Assembly: GCF_002269505.1 (NCBI RefSeq) | Contig: NZ_NQKQ01000025.1 | Coordinates: 1-64,000, forward strand | From: Pseudomonas fragi | GTDB lineage: Bacteria > Pseudomonadota > Gammaproteobacteria > Pseudomonadales > Pseudomonadaceae | DNA: 64,000 bases | Direction of reading: 5' to 3' | Shown here: one piece after another, positions 15,645 to 24,835 of the stretch | Position numbering within the stretch: the first letter of the stretch is position 1 | How the letters are laid out: each line of letters opens with the position of its first letter | Translations under genes and position numbers: made by a program | Notes under the pieces: model-generated | What the model was told of the DNA's origin: nothing | Seen by the model: only the letters and a program-made list of their open reading frames with translations | Database searches by the model: none

Positions 15645-16835
15645 ATGGCCTACGCAGCGCAAATCAGAATTCCCGCAACCTACATGCGTGGCGGCACCAG
15701 CAAAGGCGTGTTTTTCAGCCTGCTGGACTTGCCCGCCGTGGCTCAGGTGCCGGGTGCCGCCCGTGATGCCTTGTTGTTGCGCGTGATTGGCAGCCCCGAC
15801 CCGTACGAAAAACAGATCGACGGAATGGGTGCGGCTACGTCCAGCACCAGTAAAACCGTGATCGTCAGCAAAAGCCTGCAGGCGGATCACGACGTCGATT
15901 ACCTGTTCGGCCAAGTGGCCATCGACAAGCCATTTGTCGACTGGAGCGGCAACTGCGGCAACCTGTCGGCGGCCGTGGGCTCGTTCGCGGTCAGCAGCGG
16001 TTTGGTGGATGCCGCGCGCATTCCGCAAAACGGTACGGCGGTGGTGCGAATCTGGCAGGCCAATATTGGCAAGACCATCATCGCCCATGTACCGATCACC
16101 GAAGGTGCGGTACAGGAAACCGGCGATTTTGAACTCGACGGCGTGACCTTTCCGGCCGCTGAAGTGCAGTTGGAGTTTCTCAACCCGGCGGCGGATGAAG
16201 AGGGGGCAGGCGGTTCGATGTTTCCAACCGGTAACCTGGTGGACGACCTTGAAGTACCGGGTGTCGGCACCTTGAACGTGACGATGATCAATGCCGGGAT
16301 CCCGACGATTTTCGTCAACGCGCGGGACATCGGTTATAGCGGTGCAGAGCTGCAAAACGACATCAACAGCGACCCGAAAGCCCTGGCCATGTTCGAAACC
16401 ATCCGCGCTCACGGCGCACTGCGCATGGGCCTGATCGACAAGCTTGAAGACGCGGCCAAGCGTCAGCACACGCCAAAGGTTGCCTTTGTTGCACCGCCCG
16501 CGGCGTATGTGTCATCCAGTGGCAAGCCGGTGGCTGCGCAGGCAGTGGATTTGCTGGTGCGGGCCTTGTCGATGGGCAAGTTGCACCACGCCATGATGGG
16601 CACTGCGGCAGTCGCCATCGGTACGGCAGCAGCGATTCCGGGCACGCTGGTCAATCTGGCTGCAGGTGGTGAATTGCGTAGCGCCGTGCGTTTCGGTCAT
16701 CCCTCGGGCACTTTGCGCGTGGGGGCAGAGGCGCGCCAGGTTAACGGCGAATGGACCGTGACCAAAGCCATCATGAGCCGCAGTGCGCGGGTGTTGATGG
16801 AAGGCTGGGTGCGGGTGCCGGGTGATTCTTTTTGA
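15645..16835 (+). CDS. prpF: 2-methylaconitate cis-trans isomerase
   Basis: A 396-residue PrpF-family protein (two-lobed fold related to diaminopimelate epimerase) that isomerises the AcnD product so it can be rehydrated to 2-methylisocitrate. Family marks are the start IPATYMRGGTSKGVFF, the stretch DWSGNCGNLSAAVGSFAV, and a C-terminal FGHPSGTLRVGA. AGGA lies 9 bases before the ATG. It directly follows acnD, its obligate functional partner. Confidence 0.95.
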   Translation: MAYAAQIRIPATYMRGGTSKGVFFSLLDLPAVAQVPGAARDALLLRVIGSPDPYEKQIDGMGAATSSTSKTVIVSKSLQADHDVDYLFGQVAIDKPFVDWSGNCGNLSAAVGSFAVSSGLVDAARIPQNGTAVVRIWQANIGKTIIAHVPITEGAVQETGDFELDGVTFPAAEVQLEFLNPAADEEGAGGSMFPTGNLVDDLEVPGVGTLNVTMINAGIPTIFVNARDIGYSGAELQNDINSDPKALAMFETIRAHGALRMGLIDKLEDAAKRQHTPKVAFVAPPAAYVSSSGKPVAAQAVDLLVRALSMGKLHHAMMGTAAVAIGTAAAIPGTLVNLAAGGELRSAVRFGHPSGTLRVGAEARQVNGEWTVTKAIMSRSARVLMEGWVRVPGDSF

Positions 16836-16859
16836 TCGGGTGAACCCTTTTGCCTTTAG

Positions 16860-16897
16860 TCCCCTCTCCCTTCGGGAGAGGCGTGGTGAGGGGCTTT
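16860..16897. repeat. Palindromic repeat between prpF and prpD
   Basis: CCCCTCTCCCTTCGGGAGAGG with a trailing GAGGGG forms two nested hairpins. The CTCTCCC-TTCG-GGGAGAG core is a distinct repeat family from the GTGGGAGCGGGC elements. It could attenuate transcription from prpF into prpD. Confidence 0.65.
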
Positions 16898-16991
16898 TGA
16901 TTCTGTTACATCAAACGGGCATTTAGACCCGCAAAATCACGATGAACCTGAGGATGGACACGACCCTTACCCACTCTTTGGAGACTGCCCC

Positions 16992-18476
16992 ATGAGCGCC
17001 AACGTCGACCTCAATAATCGCCCCGATTACGACAAGGTTTTGCAGGACATTGCCGATTATGTACTGACCTACACCATCACCTCCCCCGAAGCCCTGAATA
17101 CTGCGCGCAACTGCCTGATGGACACATTGGGCTGCGGCCTGCTGGCGCTGCGATTTCCTGAGTGCACCAAGCACCTGGGGTCAATGGTCGAGGGCACCGT
17201 GGTGCCGTTTGGTGCTCGGGTACCGGGCACTTCGTATCGTCTGGACCCGGTCAAGGCAGCATGGGACATCGGCTGCATCGTGCGCTGGCTGGATTACAAC
17301 GACACCTGGCTGGCTGCGGAGTGGGGCCACCCCTCGGACAATCTGGGGGGCATTCTGGCAGTGGCCGATCACCTCTCGCAAAAACAGGTAGCCAATGGCC
17401 AGGCGCCACTGACGGTGCGCGCAGTACTCGAAGCTATGATCATGGCCCACGAGATTCAGGGTGTATTGGCCCTGGAAAACTCCTTCAATCGTGTCGGTCT
17501 TGACCATGTTTTGCTGGTTAAAGTGGCTTCGACGGCGGTGTGCGCCAAGTTGATGGGGGCTAACCGTGAGCAGTTGCTGTCGGCGCTGTCCCACGCTTTT
17601 GTCGATGGCCAGGCGTTGCGTACCTATCGCCATGCGCCGAACGCCGGGTCACGCAAGTCCTGGGCTGCGGGGGATGCGTCGAGCCGTGGCGTGCGCCTTG
17701 CCGATATCGCGCTACGCGGTGAAATGGGCATCCCCGGGGTGCTGACGGCGCCGCAGTGGGGTTTTTATGATGTGCTGTTCAGCCACACCAACAAGGACCT
17801 GGCGCTCAAGCCCGAAGGTCAGCGCCAGTTCCGGCTGAGTCAGCCCTACGGCACCTATGTGATGGAAAACGTGCTGTTCAAGATCAGCTTTCCGGCCGAA
17901 TTCCATGCGCAAACGGCGTGCGAAGCGGCGGTGACCCTGCACCCGCAGGTCAAGGATCGTCTGCACGACATCGAAAAAATCGTGATTACAACCCATGAAT
18001 CGGCGATTCGGATCATTTCCAAGCAAGGCAAATTGGCCAACGCGGCGGACCGTGATCATTGCATTCAGTACATGACCGCCGTGCCGCTGGCTTTTGGCAA
18101 TCTGGTTGCCGAGCAGTACGAGGATGATTTTCATGGGGCCCATCCGATCATCGACCAACTGCGGGACAAAATGGTAGTGGTCGAAAACCCGCGCTACACC
18201 CGCGAGTACCTCGAGGCGGACAAGCGCTCGATTGCCAATGCCATCGAGGTGTTTTTCAGTGATGGCACCAGCACCGGGCAAGTGGAGGTTGAGTACCCGA
18301 TTGGCCATCGTCGGCGTCGGGATGAAGGGATTCCATTGCTGGAGGACAAGTTCAAGGCCAATCTGGCGACCCGTTTTGTGGGCCAGCGGTGTGCGCAGAT
18401 TTTTGCCCTGTGCAAGGATCAGGCGGCGCTGGAAGCCACGCCGGTTAACCGGTTTGTGGATTTGTTGGTGATCTAA
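16992..18476 (+). CDS. prpD: 2-methylcitrate dehydratase PrpD
   Basis: A 494-residue MmgE/PrpD-family protein. In organisms using the iron-free route it dehydrates 2-methylcitrate; here it coexists with AcnD-PrpF, as is common in Pseudomonas. Recognisable parts include NCLMDTLGCGLLALRFPEC near the N-terminus and the MmgE/PrpD core with SRKSWAAGDASSRGVRLA. GGAG lies about 8 bases before the ATG. A gap of 156 bp with a hairpin repeat separates it from prpF, so it may be expressed at a different level. Confidence 0.95.
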   Translation: MSANVDLNNRPDYDKVLQDIADYVLTYTITSPEALNTARNCLMDTLGCGLLALRFPECTKHLGSMVEGTVVPFGARVPGTSYRLDPVKAAWDIGCIVRWLDYNDTWLAAEWGHPSDNLGGILAVADHLSQKQVANGQAPLTVRAVLEAMIMAHEIQGVLALENSFNRVGLDHVLLVKVASTAVCAKLMGANREQLLSALSHAFVDGQALRTYRHAPNAGSRKSWAAGDASSRGVRLADIALRGEMGIPGVLTAPQWGFYDVLFSHTNKDLALKPEGQRQFRLSQPYGTYVMENVLFKISFPAEFHAQTACEAAVTLHPQVKDRLHDIEKIVITTHESAIRIISKQGKLANAADRDHCIQYMTAVPLAFGNLVAEQYEDDFHGAHPIIDQLRDKMVVVENPRYTREYLEADKRSIANAIEVFFSDGTSTGQVEVEYPIGHRRRRDEGIPLLEDKFKANLATRFVGQRCAQIFALCKDQAALEATPVNRFVDLLVI

Positions 18477-18483
18477 GGCCGAA

Positions 18484-18543
18484 GTGGGAGCGAGCCTGCT
18501 CGCGAAAGGGCTTTACCGGCTTCGCGAGCAGGCTCGCTCCCAC
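18484..18543. repeat. Paired REP element after prpD
   Basis: GTGGGAGCGAGCCTGCTCGCG and its complement CGCGAGCAGGCTCGCTCCCAC face each other over a short loop. It lies between the convergent prpD and ppsR 3' ends and may help terminate both. Confidence 0.85.
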
Positions 18544-18563
18544 AGGTTTCATGTTCAGCGCTG

Positions 18564-19382
18564 TTACTTGAAACGCCGCTCCACGCCTTTTTCAACCAGG
18601 ATTTTGGCCGAGATTTCTTCAACCGAGAAATGTGTAGAGTTGATGTGCGGGATGTTTTCGCGCTGGAACAGGCGTTCAACTTCGCGCACTTCAAATTCAC
18701 ACTGGGCAAAGCTGGAGTAGCGGCTGTTGGGCTTGCGTTCGTTGCGAATGGCCGTCAGGCGATCCGGGTCGATGGTCAGGCCGAACAGCTTGTGTTTGTG
18801 TTCACGCAGGGCAGCTGGCAGCTTGAGGCTTTCCATGTCGTCATCGGTCAGCGGGTAGTTGGCCGCACGGATGCCGAATTGCATGGCCATATACAGGCAT
18901 GTAGGGGTTTTGCCGCAACGCGACACGCCGACCAGGATCAGGTCGGCCTTGTCGTACTTATGTGTACGGGCGCCATCATCGTTGTCGAGAGCAAAGTTCA
19001 CCGCTTCGATACGCTCCATGTAGTTGGAGTTGTGACCAATGGAGTGGGATTTGCCCACCGAATACGAGGAGTGTTCGCCAAGCGCCTGCTCCAGCGGAGC
19101 CAGAAAGCTGGAGAAGATGTCGATCATGAAACCGTTGGACGTCGCAAGGATTTCGCGAATATCCTGATTGACGATAGTGTCGAAAATTATCGGGCTAAAT
19201 CCGTCCTTTTCGGCGGCGTTATCGATTTGTTGCACCATTGCCCGCGCTTTTTCCACGCTGTCGATATAGGGGCGTGTGAATTTGCTGAAGGTCACATTCT
19301 CGAATTGTGCCAGCAAACTCTGGCCCAGGGTTTCGGCTGTAATGCCGGTGCCATCGGATATAAAGAAAGCAGATCGTTTCAT
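18564..19382 (-). CDS. ppsR: PEP synthase regulatory protein (bifunctional kinase/pyrophosphorylase)
   Basis: A 272-residue DUF299/PSRP-family protein that inactivates PEP synthase by ADP-dependent phosphorylation of a threonine and reactivates it by Pi-dependent dephosphorylation. The nucleotide-binding motif GVSRCGKTP is at residues 152-160, matching the family signature G-x-S-R-x-x-K-T-P. It is divergent from ppsA, its substrate, which confirms the assignment. Confidence 0.95.
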   Translation of the reverse strand: MKRSAFFISDGTGITAETLGQSLLAQFENVTFSKFTRPYIDSVEKARAMVQQIDNAAEKDGFSPIIFDTIVNQDIREILATSNGFMIDIFSSFLAPLEQALGEHSSYSVGKSHSIGHNSNYMERIEAVNFALDNDDGARTHKYDKADLILVGVSRCGKTPTCLYMAMQFGIRAANYPLTDDDMESLKLPAALREHKHKLFGLTIDPDRLTAIRNERKPNSRYSSFAQCEFEVREVERLFQRENIPHINSTHFSVEEISAKILVEKGVERRFK

Positions 19383-19559
19383 TTGCGCCTTGGGCCTTAA
19401 GCTGGTGACGATTCTTGGATATGATAGGCGCGCTTTTGTCGCGCTACATGACAGGCAGTGTCACTTATTTTCCAGGTCCAGGCCACAATCGCTGCGATGA
19501 CTCATGATGAGCATCCAGCGCCCTGAGCTTTTCCCAACACCGTTAGTGGAGAGATCACC

Positions 19560-21935
19560 TTGGTAGAGTACGTAGTTTCCCTCGATAAGCTCGGCGCCCA
19601 TGACGTGGAGCATGTGGGGGGCAAGAACGCATCCCTCGGCGAGATGATCAGTAATCTTGCAGGCGCTGGTGTTTCAGTTCCCGGTGGCTTCGCCACGACT
19701 TCTCAGGCCTATCGTGATTTTCTCGAACTGAGCGGTTTGAACGACCAGATCCATGCTGCGCTGGATGCGCTCGATGTAGATGACGTCAATGCCCTGGCCA
19801 AAACCGGTGCCCAGATCCGTCAATGGATCATGGAAGCCGAGTTCCCGGAGAAGCTCAACGCCGAAATTCGTACCGCCTTTGCTGCTCTGTCCCAAGGCAA
19901 CCCGGACATGGCCGTTGCCGTGCGCTCCTCGGCCACCGCCGAAGACTTGCCGGACGCCTCCTTTGCCGGTCAGCAGGAAACCTTCCTGAACATCCGTGGC
20001 GTTGAAAACGTCATTCGTGCGGCCAAGGAAGTATTTGCCTCCCTGTTCAACGACCGCGCCATTTCATACCGCGTGCACCAAGGCTTTGACCACAAACTGG
20101 TCGCCCTGTCTGCTGGCGTACAGCGCATGGTTCGCTCCGAAACCGGCACTGCGGGCGTGATGTTTACCCTGGACACTGAGTCGGGTTTCCGTGATGTAGT
20201 GTTCATCACCGGCGCCTACGGCCTGGGCGAAACCGTCGTACAAGGTGCGGTAAATCCGGACGAGTTCTACGTTCACAAACAAACCCTGGAAGCTGGCCGC
20301 CCTGCGATTCTGCGTCGCAACCTGGGCAGCAAAGCCATCAAGATGATCTACGGCGACGAAGCCAAGGCCGGCAAGTCGGTCAAGGTGATTGACGTTGAAA
20401 AAGCCGATCGCGCCCGCTTCTGCCTGACCGATGCCGAAGTCAGCGAGCTGGCCAAACAGGCGATGATCATCGAGAAGCACTACAAGTGCCCGATGGACAT
20501 CGAGTGGGCCAAAGACGGCGATGACGGCAAGCTGTACATCGTCCAGGCGCGCCCTGAAACCGTGAAAAGCCGCAGCGCCGGCAATGTCATGGAACGCTAC
20601 CTGCTCAAGGAAACCGGTACGGTACTGGCTGAAGGCCGTGCCATTGGCCAGCGCATCGGCGCAGGCAAGGTACGCATCATCAAGGACGTGTCGGAAATGG
20701 ACAAAGTCCAGCCGGGCGACGTTCTGGTCTCGGACATGACCGACCCCGACTGGGAGCCGGTGATGAAGCGCGCCAGCGCCATCGTCACCAACCGTGGCGG
20801 TCGTACCTGTCATGCGGCGATCATCGCCCGCGAACTGGGCATCCCGGCCGTGGTGGGTTGCGGCAATGCCACCCAGCTGTTGAAAGACGGCCAGGGCGTT
20901 ACCGTTTCCTGTGCTGAAGGCGATACCGGGTTTATCTTCGAAGGCGAACTGGGCTTCGATATCAAGAAGAACTCCGTGGACGCCATGCCGGACCTGCCGT
21001 TCAAGATCATGATGAACGTCGGCAACCCGGACCGTGCCTTTGACTTCGCGCAGTTGCCGAACGCCGGTGTGGGCCTGGCCCGCCTTGAGTTCATCATCAA
21101 CCGCATGATCGGTGTGCACCCCAAGGCGCTGCTGAACTACGATGGCCTGCCACAGGAAATCAAGGACAGCGTCGACAAGCGCATTGCTGGTTACAGCGAT
21201 CCGGTAGGTTTCTACGTTGAAAAACTGGTTGAAGGCATCAGCACCCTGGCTGGCGCATTTACCCCGAAGAAAGTCATCGTGCGGCTGTCGGACTTCAAGT
21301 CCAATGAATACGCCAACCTGATCGGCGGCAAGCTCTACGAGCCGGAAGAAGAAAACCCGATGCTGGGTTTCCGTGGTGCTTCGCGTTACATCAGCGAAAA
21401 CTTCCGTGACTGCTTCGAACTCGAGTGCCGTGCGCTCAAGCGTGTACGCAACGAGATGGGCTTTACCAACGTCGAAATCATGGTGCCGTTTGTGCGTACC
21501 CTGGGCGAAGCGAGCCAGGTTATCGACCTGCTGGCCAAAAACGGTCTTAAGCGCGGCGAAAACGGCCTGCGCATCATCATGATGTGCGAGCTGCCGTCCA
21601 ACGCGATCCTGGCTGAAGAGTTCCTTGAGTACTTCGATGGCTTCTCCATCGGTTCCAACGACCTGACCCAGCTGACCCTGGGCCTGGATCGCGACTCCGG
21701 TGTAATCGCTCACCTGTTTGACGAACGCAACCCGGCGGTTAAAAAGCTGCTGTCCAATGCCATTCAGGCGTGCAACAAGGCCGGCAAGTACATCGGTATT
21801 TGCGGTCAGGGCCCGTCTGATCACCCGGACCTGGCGCTGTGGCTGATGGAGCAGGGCATCGAAAGCGTGTCCCTGAACCCGGACAGCGTTCTGGAAACCT
21901 GGTTCTTCCTGGCAGAAGGTCAAGCCAAGGCTTGA
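19560..21935 (+). CDS. ppsA: Phosphoenolpyruvate synthase
   Basis: A 791-residue enzyme converting pyruvate and ATP to phosphoenolpyruvate, AMP and phosphate. The N-terminal ATP-grasp domain includes MAVAVRSSATAEDLPDASFA. The phosphohistidine domain has the catalytic His418 in GGRTCHAAIIARELG, and the C-terminal PEP-binding domain ends GICGQGPSDHPDLALWL...LNPDSV. The start is a TTG, chosen because TGGAGAG lies about 8 bases upstream and the reading matches the family's N-terminus. It is divergent from ppsR across 177 bp in which I see no clear operator. Next to the prp cluster it would turn propionate-derived pyruvate into PEP. Confidence 0.97.
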   Translation: MVEYVVSLDKLGAHDVEHVGGKNASLGEMISNLAGAGVSVPGGFATTSQAYRDFLELSGLNDQIHAALDALDVDDVNALAKTGAQIRQWIMEAEFPEKLNAEIRTAFAALSQGNPDMAVAVRSSATAEDLPDASFAGQQETFLNIRGVENVIRAAKEVFASLFNDRAISYRVHQGFDHKLVALSAGVQRMVRSETGTAGVMFTLDTESGFRDVVFITGAYGLGETVVQGAVNPDEFYVHKQTLEAGRPAILRRNLGSKAIKMIYGDEAKAGKSVKVIDVEKADRARFCLTDAEVSELAKQAMIIEKHYKCPMDIEWAKDGDDGKLYIVQARPETVKSRSAGNVMERYLLKETGTVLAEGRAIGQRIGAGKVRIIKDVSEMDKVQPGDVLVSDMTDPDWEPVMKRASAIVTNRGGRTCHAAIIARELGIPAVVGCGNATQLLKDGQGVTVSCAEGDTGFIFEGELGFDIKKNSVDAMPDLPFKIMMNVGNPDRAFDFAQLPNAGVGLARLEFIINRMIGVHPKALLNYDGLPQEIKDSVDKRIAGYSDPVGFYVEKLVEGISTLAGAFTPKKVIVRLSDFKSNEYANLIGGKLYEPEEENPMLGFRGASRYISENFRDCFELECRALKRVRNEMGFTNVEIMVPFVRTLGEASQVIDLLAKNGLKRGENGLRIIMMCELPSNAILAEEFLEYFDGFSIGSNDLTQLTLGLDRDSGVIAHLFDERNPAVKKLLSNAIQACNKAGKYIGICGQGPSDHPDLALWLMEQGIESVSLNPDSVLETWFFLAEGQAKA

Positions 21936-21944
21936 GTCGTTGAG

Positions 21945-21982
21945 AGAGGGGCAGGGCAGCCAAACGGTTGCCCTGCTCTTTA
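21945..21982 (+). terminator. Terminator-like hairpin after ppsA
   Basis: AGAGGGGCAGGGCA pairs with TGCCCTGCTCT across a short loop, followed by TTATA. It has a strong stem and a weak T-run, and starts about 10 bp after the ppsA stop. Confidence 0.65.
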
Positions 21983-21993
21983 TAAGCCGTGGT

Positions 21994-22027
21994 AGGGCGA
22001 GTTCTTGAAAGAAGTCGCCCTTTTTTG
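21994..22027 (+). terminator. Intrinsic terminator, second after ppsA
   Basis: AGGGCGA...TCGCCCT followed by a run of T (22021-22026) is a classic intrinsic terminator. It is 13 bp upstream of the hydrolase start, so that gene needs its own promoter or read-through. Confidence 0.75.
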
Positions 22028-22039
22028 TGCAAGAGCATT

Positions 22040-22999
22040 ATGCAAAGCAGCAGTCTCCTTTTTCCCGTTGCCCTGATCAGCGCTGAGCGTCGGGGCGACC
22101 TGAGCGAAGATGTATATCGCTTGAAACCCGCCAATAGCCCGGATATTTCCGTTGAGCTGGTGGTGACCCGACTGGGCATGGCGGACGACAGCCAGGTCCG
22201 CGGTGTGCCGGTCATCCTGTTGCATGGCAGTTTTTCCAATCGACGCTTCTGGTACTCGCCCAAGGGCGTAGGGCTTGGGGTGTTTTTGGCGCGTGCCGGG
22301 TTTGATGTGTGGCTGCCGGAAATGCGCGGCCACGGCCTGTCGTCGCGCAATGTGAGTTGGCACAAGAACCGGGTAGCCGACTATGCCCGTTACGATTTGC
22401 CGGCCATCGCTGCGTTTGTGCGTGAGCTAAGTGGGCAAACCCCGCACTGGATCGGTCATTCCCAGGGGGCTATCAGTTTGGCTGCGGCCCTGGGGGGGCA
22501 GTATTTGAGCGCGCAGGATGTGGCGTCGGCGGCGTTCTTTGGTTGCCAGATCAATCGTCGTTACTGGTCGCTGAAAATTCCGCCGGTGCAGTGGGGCGCC
22601 TATCTGTTGTTGAAGCGTTTCAAACAACTCTCGGGGACGCGTCTCAAGCGTGGCCCGGAAGACGAACCCGTCAGCATCGCCCTTGAAACCCTGCGCTGGA
22701 ATGGTTTTATGGGGCGTTTCAAGGATGCCGAGCGTGACTGGTGGGGCGGGCTGGCCGAGGTGCAGATTCCGGCATTGGTGGTGGCGGCTGCGGGTGATCG
22801 ACAAACACCTGAGTGGGCATGCCGCAAACTGTTCGATCAGTTGGGTTCAGAGCAGCGCAAATTCGTTTCTTTGGGGCGTGAGCAGGGTTTCAGCTCTGAC
22901 TTCAGTCATGTTGAAATGCTCGTCAGCCAGCCTGCGCAGCAGGAAGTGTGGCCGTTGGTGCGTGATTGGCTACTAAAAGGCACTGCGCAATCGTTGTAG
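22040..22999 (+). CDS. Alpha/beta hydrolase (lipase/esterase-like)
   Basis: A 319-residue alpha/beta-hydrolase-fold protein. It has the oxyanion-region motif PVILLHGSF (about residues 57-65) and the nucleophile elbow GHSQGA (Ser141); a late His in FSHVEML (about residue 290) is a fitting catalytic base. There is no signal peptide. The start at 22040 is preferred because earlier codons fall inside the ppsA terminator. In PAO1 a similar gene sits between ppsA and rraA. The substrate is unknown; fatty acyl or short esters are plausible. Confidence 0.82.
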   Translation: MQSSSLLFPVALISAERRGDLSEDVYRLKPANSPDISVELVVTRLGMADDSQVRGVPVILLHGSFSNRRFWYSPKGVGLGVFLARAGFDVWLPEMRGHGLSSRNVSWHKNRVADYARYDLPAIAAFVRELSGQTPHWIGHSQGAISLAAALGGQYLSAQDVASAAFFGCQINRRYWSLKIPPVQWGAYLLLKRFKQLSGTRLKRGPEDEPVSIALETLRWNGFMGRFKDAERDWWGGLAEVQIPALVVAAAGDRQTPEWACRKLFDQLGSEQRKFVSLGREQGFSSDFSHVEMLVSQPAQQEVWPLVRDWLLKGTAQSL

Positions 23000-23008
23000 A
23001 TACTTATT

Positions 23009-23059
23009 GTGGGAGCGAGCCTGCTCGCGAACGACCTTCGCGAGCAGGCTCGCTCCCAC
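23009..23059. repeat. Paired REP element upstream of rraA
   Basis: GTGGGAGCGAGCCTGCTCGCG and its complement face each other across about 9 bases, giving a nearly perfect 50-base hairpin. It separates the hydrolase gene from rraA. Confidence 0.85.
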
Positions 23060-23260
23060 AGTTGCAGTGTTTGTGCAGCTAGCTGCTACGGATAGCGTGT
23101 GACCCGATATCGCGAGGTGGTCATAACTTGTTCTTTTGTGTGATATTAGTTGTCGCTAGTGGCCTGGACGACTTTTAAAGCCAGCCATCACCAAAGCGTC
23201 TATAACCATAGTGCTAACGTTATTTTCACTGATGTGCCCACCCTGAACAGGAGCTTTCCC

Positions 23261-23752
23261 GTGAATCACTACATCACCCCCGATCTGTGCGATGCCTACC
23301 CTGAGCTGGTGCAGGTGCTTGAGCCCATGTTCAGCAACTTCGGCGGGCGCGACTCCTTTGGTGGCGAGATCGTGACCATCAAGTGTTTCGAAGACAATTC
23401 GCGGGTCAAGGAGCAGGCTGAACTCAACGGTGAAGGCAAAGTGCTGGTGGTTGACGGTGGCGGTTCTCTGCGCCATGCCTTGCTGGGCGACATGATTGCG
23501 GACAGGGCGGCGAAAAATGGCTGGGAAGGCATTGTTATCTACGGCTGTATTCGCGATGTCGATGTGCTCGCGCAAACCGATCTTGGCGTCCAGGCTTTGG
23601 CCAGTCACCCGCTCAAGAGCAACCGCCGCGGAGTGGGTGATGTTAACGTGCCGGTCACGTTCGCAGGTGTCACGTTCCGTCCCGGAGAATTCATTTACGC
23701 GGACAACAACGGCGTTATTATCTCGCCAACTGCTCTGAAAATGCCTGACTAA
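23261..23752 (+). CDS. rraA: RraA, regulator of RNase E activity
   Basis: A 163-residue RraA-family protein. In E. coli the family member binds RNase E and dampens its activity; some relatives are aldolases. The core GKVLVVDGGGSLRHALLGDM and IVIYGCIRDVDVL is characteristic. The start is a GTG at 23261 with AGGAG 7 bases upstream; a longer reading from 23150 lacks such a site and adds 37 unrelated residues. The RNase E gene itself is at the right end of this window, not adjacent. Confidence 0.92.
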   Translation: MNHYITPDLCDAYPELVQVLEPMFSNFGGRDSFGGEIVTIKCFEDNSRVKEQAELNGEGKVLVVDGGGSLRHALLGDMIADRAAKNGWEGIVIYGCIRDVDVLAQTDLGVQALASHPLKSNRRGVGDVNVPVTFAGVTFRPGEFIYADNNGVIISPTALKMPD

Positions 23753-23776
23753 ACGCATTACCACTAAGGATCACGG

Positions 23777-24772
23777 ATGTACGAGGACGTAAACGCACAA
23801 TGGGGGCTGGTGCATGCACTGGTGCTGGACGGTGAGGGCGGGGCGCGTGAAATTGCGCGTACCGAACTGAACGATCTGCAGTTGCAGGCCCACGAAAGCA
23901 TTTGGCTGCACTGGGATCGCAGCCATCCTCAAACCCAGAACTGGCTGCGTGAATCGAGCGGCTTGAGTGATTTCAGCTGTGACCTGCTGCTCGAAGAGAA
24001 TACCCGTCCGCGTTTGGTCCCTTTGCCTGCCAATGAGCTGCTGCTGTTCATGCGCGGGGTCAATCTGAACCCCGGTGCAGAGCCCGAAGACATGGTCTCG
24101 CTGCGTATTTTTGGCAGCGCGCAGCGGCTTATTTCACTGCGCATGCGCCCGTTGCGGGCCACGGATGAGCTGCTTGGTGAATTTTCCCAGGGCGAAGGCC
24201 CAAAGAACACCTCGGAACTGATCCTTTATCTGGCCCAGCACCTGACCCTGAAGGTGCAGGATTTGATCGGTGAACTGTCTGAAATCGTCGATGATGAAGA
24301 AGACAAGATAGATGCCGACGAACGGTATACCCCGGATCACAACTCGATTTTGCAGGTTCGTCGCAGGGCAGCCGCCTTGCGTCGTTTTCTTGCACCACAG
24401 AGGGATATTTTCGGTCAGCTCACGCGTATCAAATTACCCTGGTTCAGCGCCGATGATGCTGACTACTGGAACGAACTGAACAACAGCCTGACCCGTTATC
24501 TGGAAGAGCTGGAGCTGACCCGCGAGCGTGTGGGGCTGGTGCTCGAGTCTGAAGACCGGCGTTTGAACGTGCGCATGAGCCGCATCATGTATCGCTTTGG
24601 CGTGCTGACGGGAATCTTTCTGCCGATCACCTTCATTACCGGTTTGCTGGGCATCAATGTGGGGGGCGTGCCGTTCTCCGATGACTCATATGGCTTTGCC
24701 ATTACCTGCGGTGTGATGCTGGTTATCGGGGCGGGGCAATGGTGGTTTTACCGTCGTTTGCAGTGGCTGTGA
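23777..24772 (+). CDS. zntB: CorA-family zinc transporter ZntB
   Basis: A 331-residue CorA-superfamily membrane protein. A long cytoplasmic N-terminal part (1-265) with a charged helical segment precedes two C-terminal helices (about 272-292 and 303-325). Between them is LLGINVGGVPF, where GIN replaces the GMN of CorA magnesium channels, as in ZntB zinc transporters. The PAO1 homologue in this neighbourhood is called cmaX. It starts 24 bp after rraA and is followed by crfX, so it belongs to the membrane-homeostasis block. Confidence 0.88.
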   Translation: MYEDVNAQWGLVHALVLDGEGGAREIARTELNDLQLQAHESIWLHWDRSHPQTQNWLRESSGLSDFSCDLLLEENTRPRLVPLPANELLLFMRGVNLNPGAEPEDMVSLRIFGSAQRLISLRMRPLRATDELLGEFSQGEGPKNTSELILYLAQHLTLKVQDLIGELSEIVDDEEDKIDADERYTPDHNSILQVRRRAAALRRFLAPQRDIFGQLTRIKLPWFSADDADYWNELNNSLTRYLEELELTRERVGLVLESEDRRLNVRMSRIMYRFGVLTGIFLPITFITGLLGINVGGVPFSDDSYGFAITCGVMLVIGAGQWWFYRRLQWL

Positions 24773-24835
24773 CCGGGTTGAATGTGACCCCGGCAAATGT
24801 CCCTTCGTCTTTTACTGACTTACCGAGAGGTGCTT

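Noticed and set aside
20064..21923. 619-codon frame opposite ppsA
   Set aside because: Antisense to PEP synthase, with no recognisable domain; codon bias of ppsA leaves the opposite frame open.
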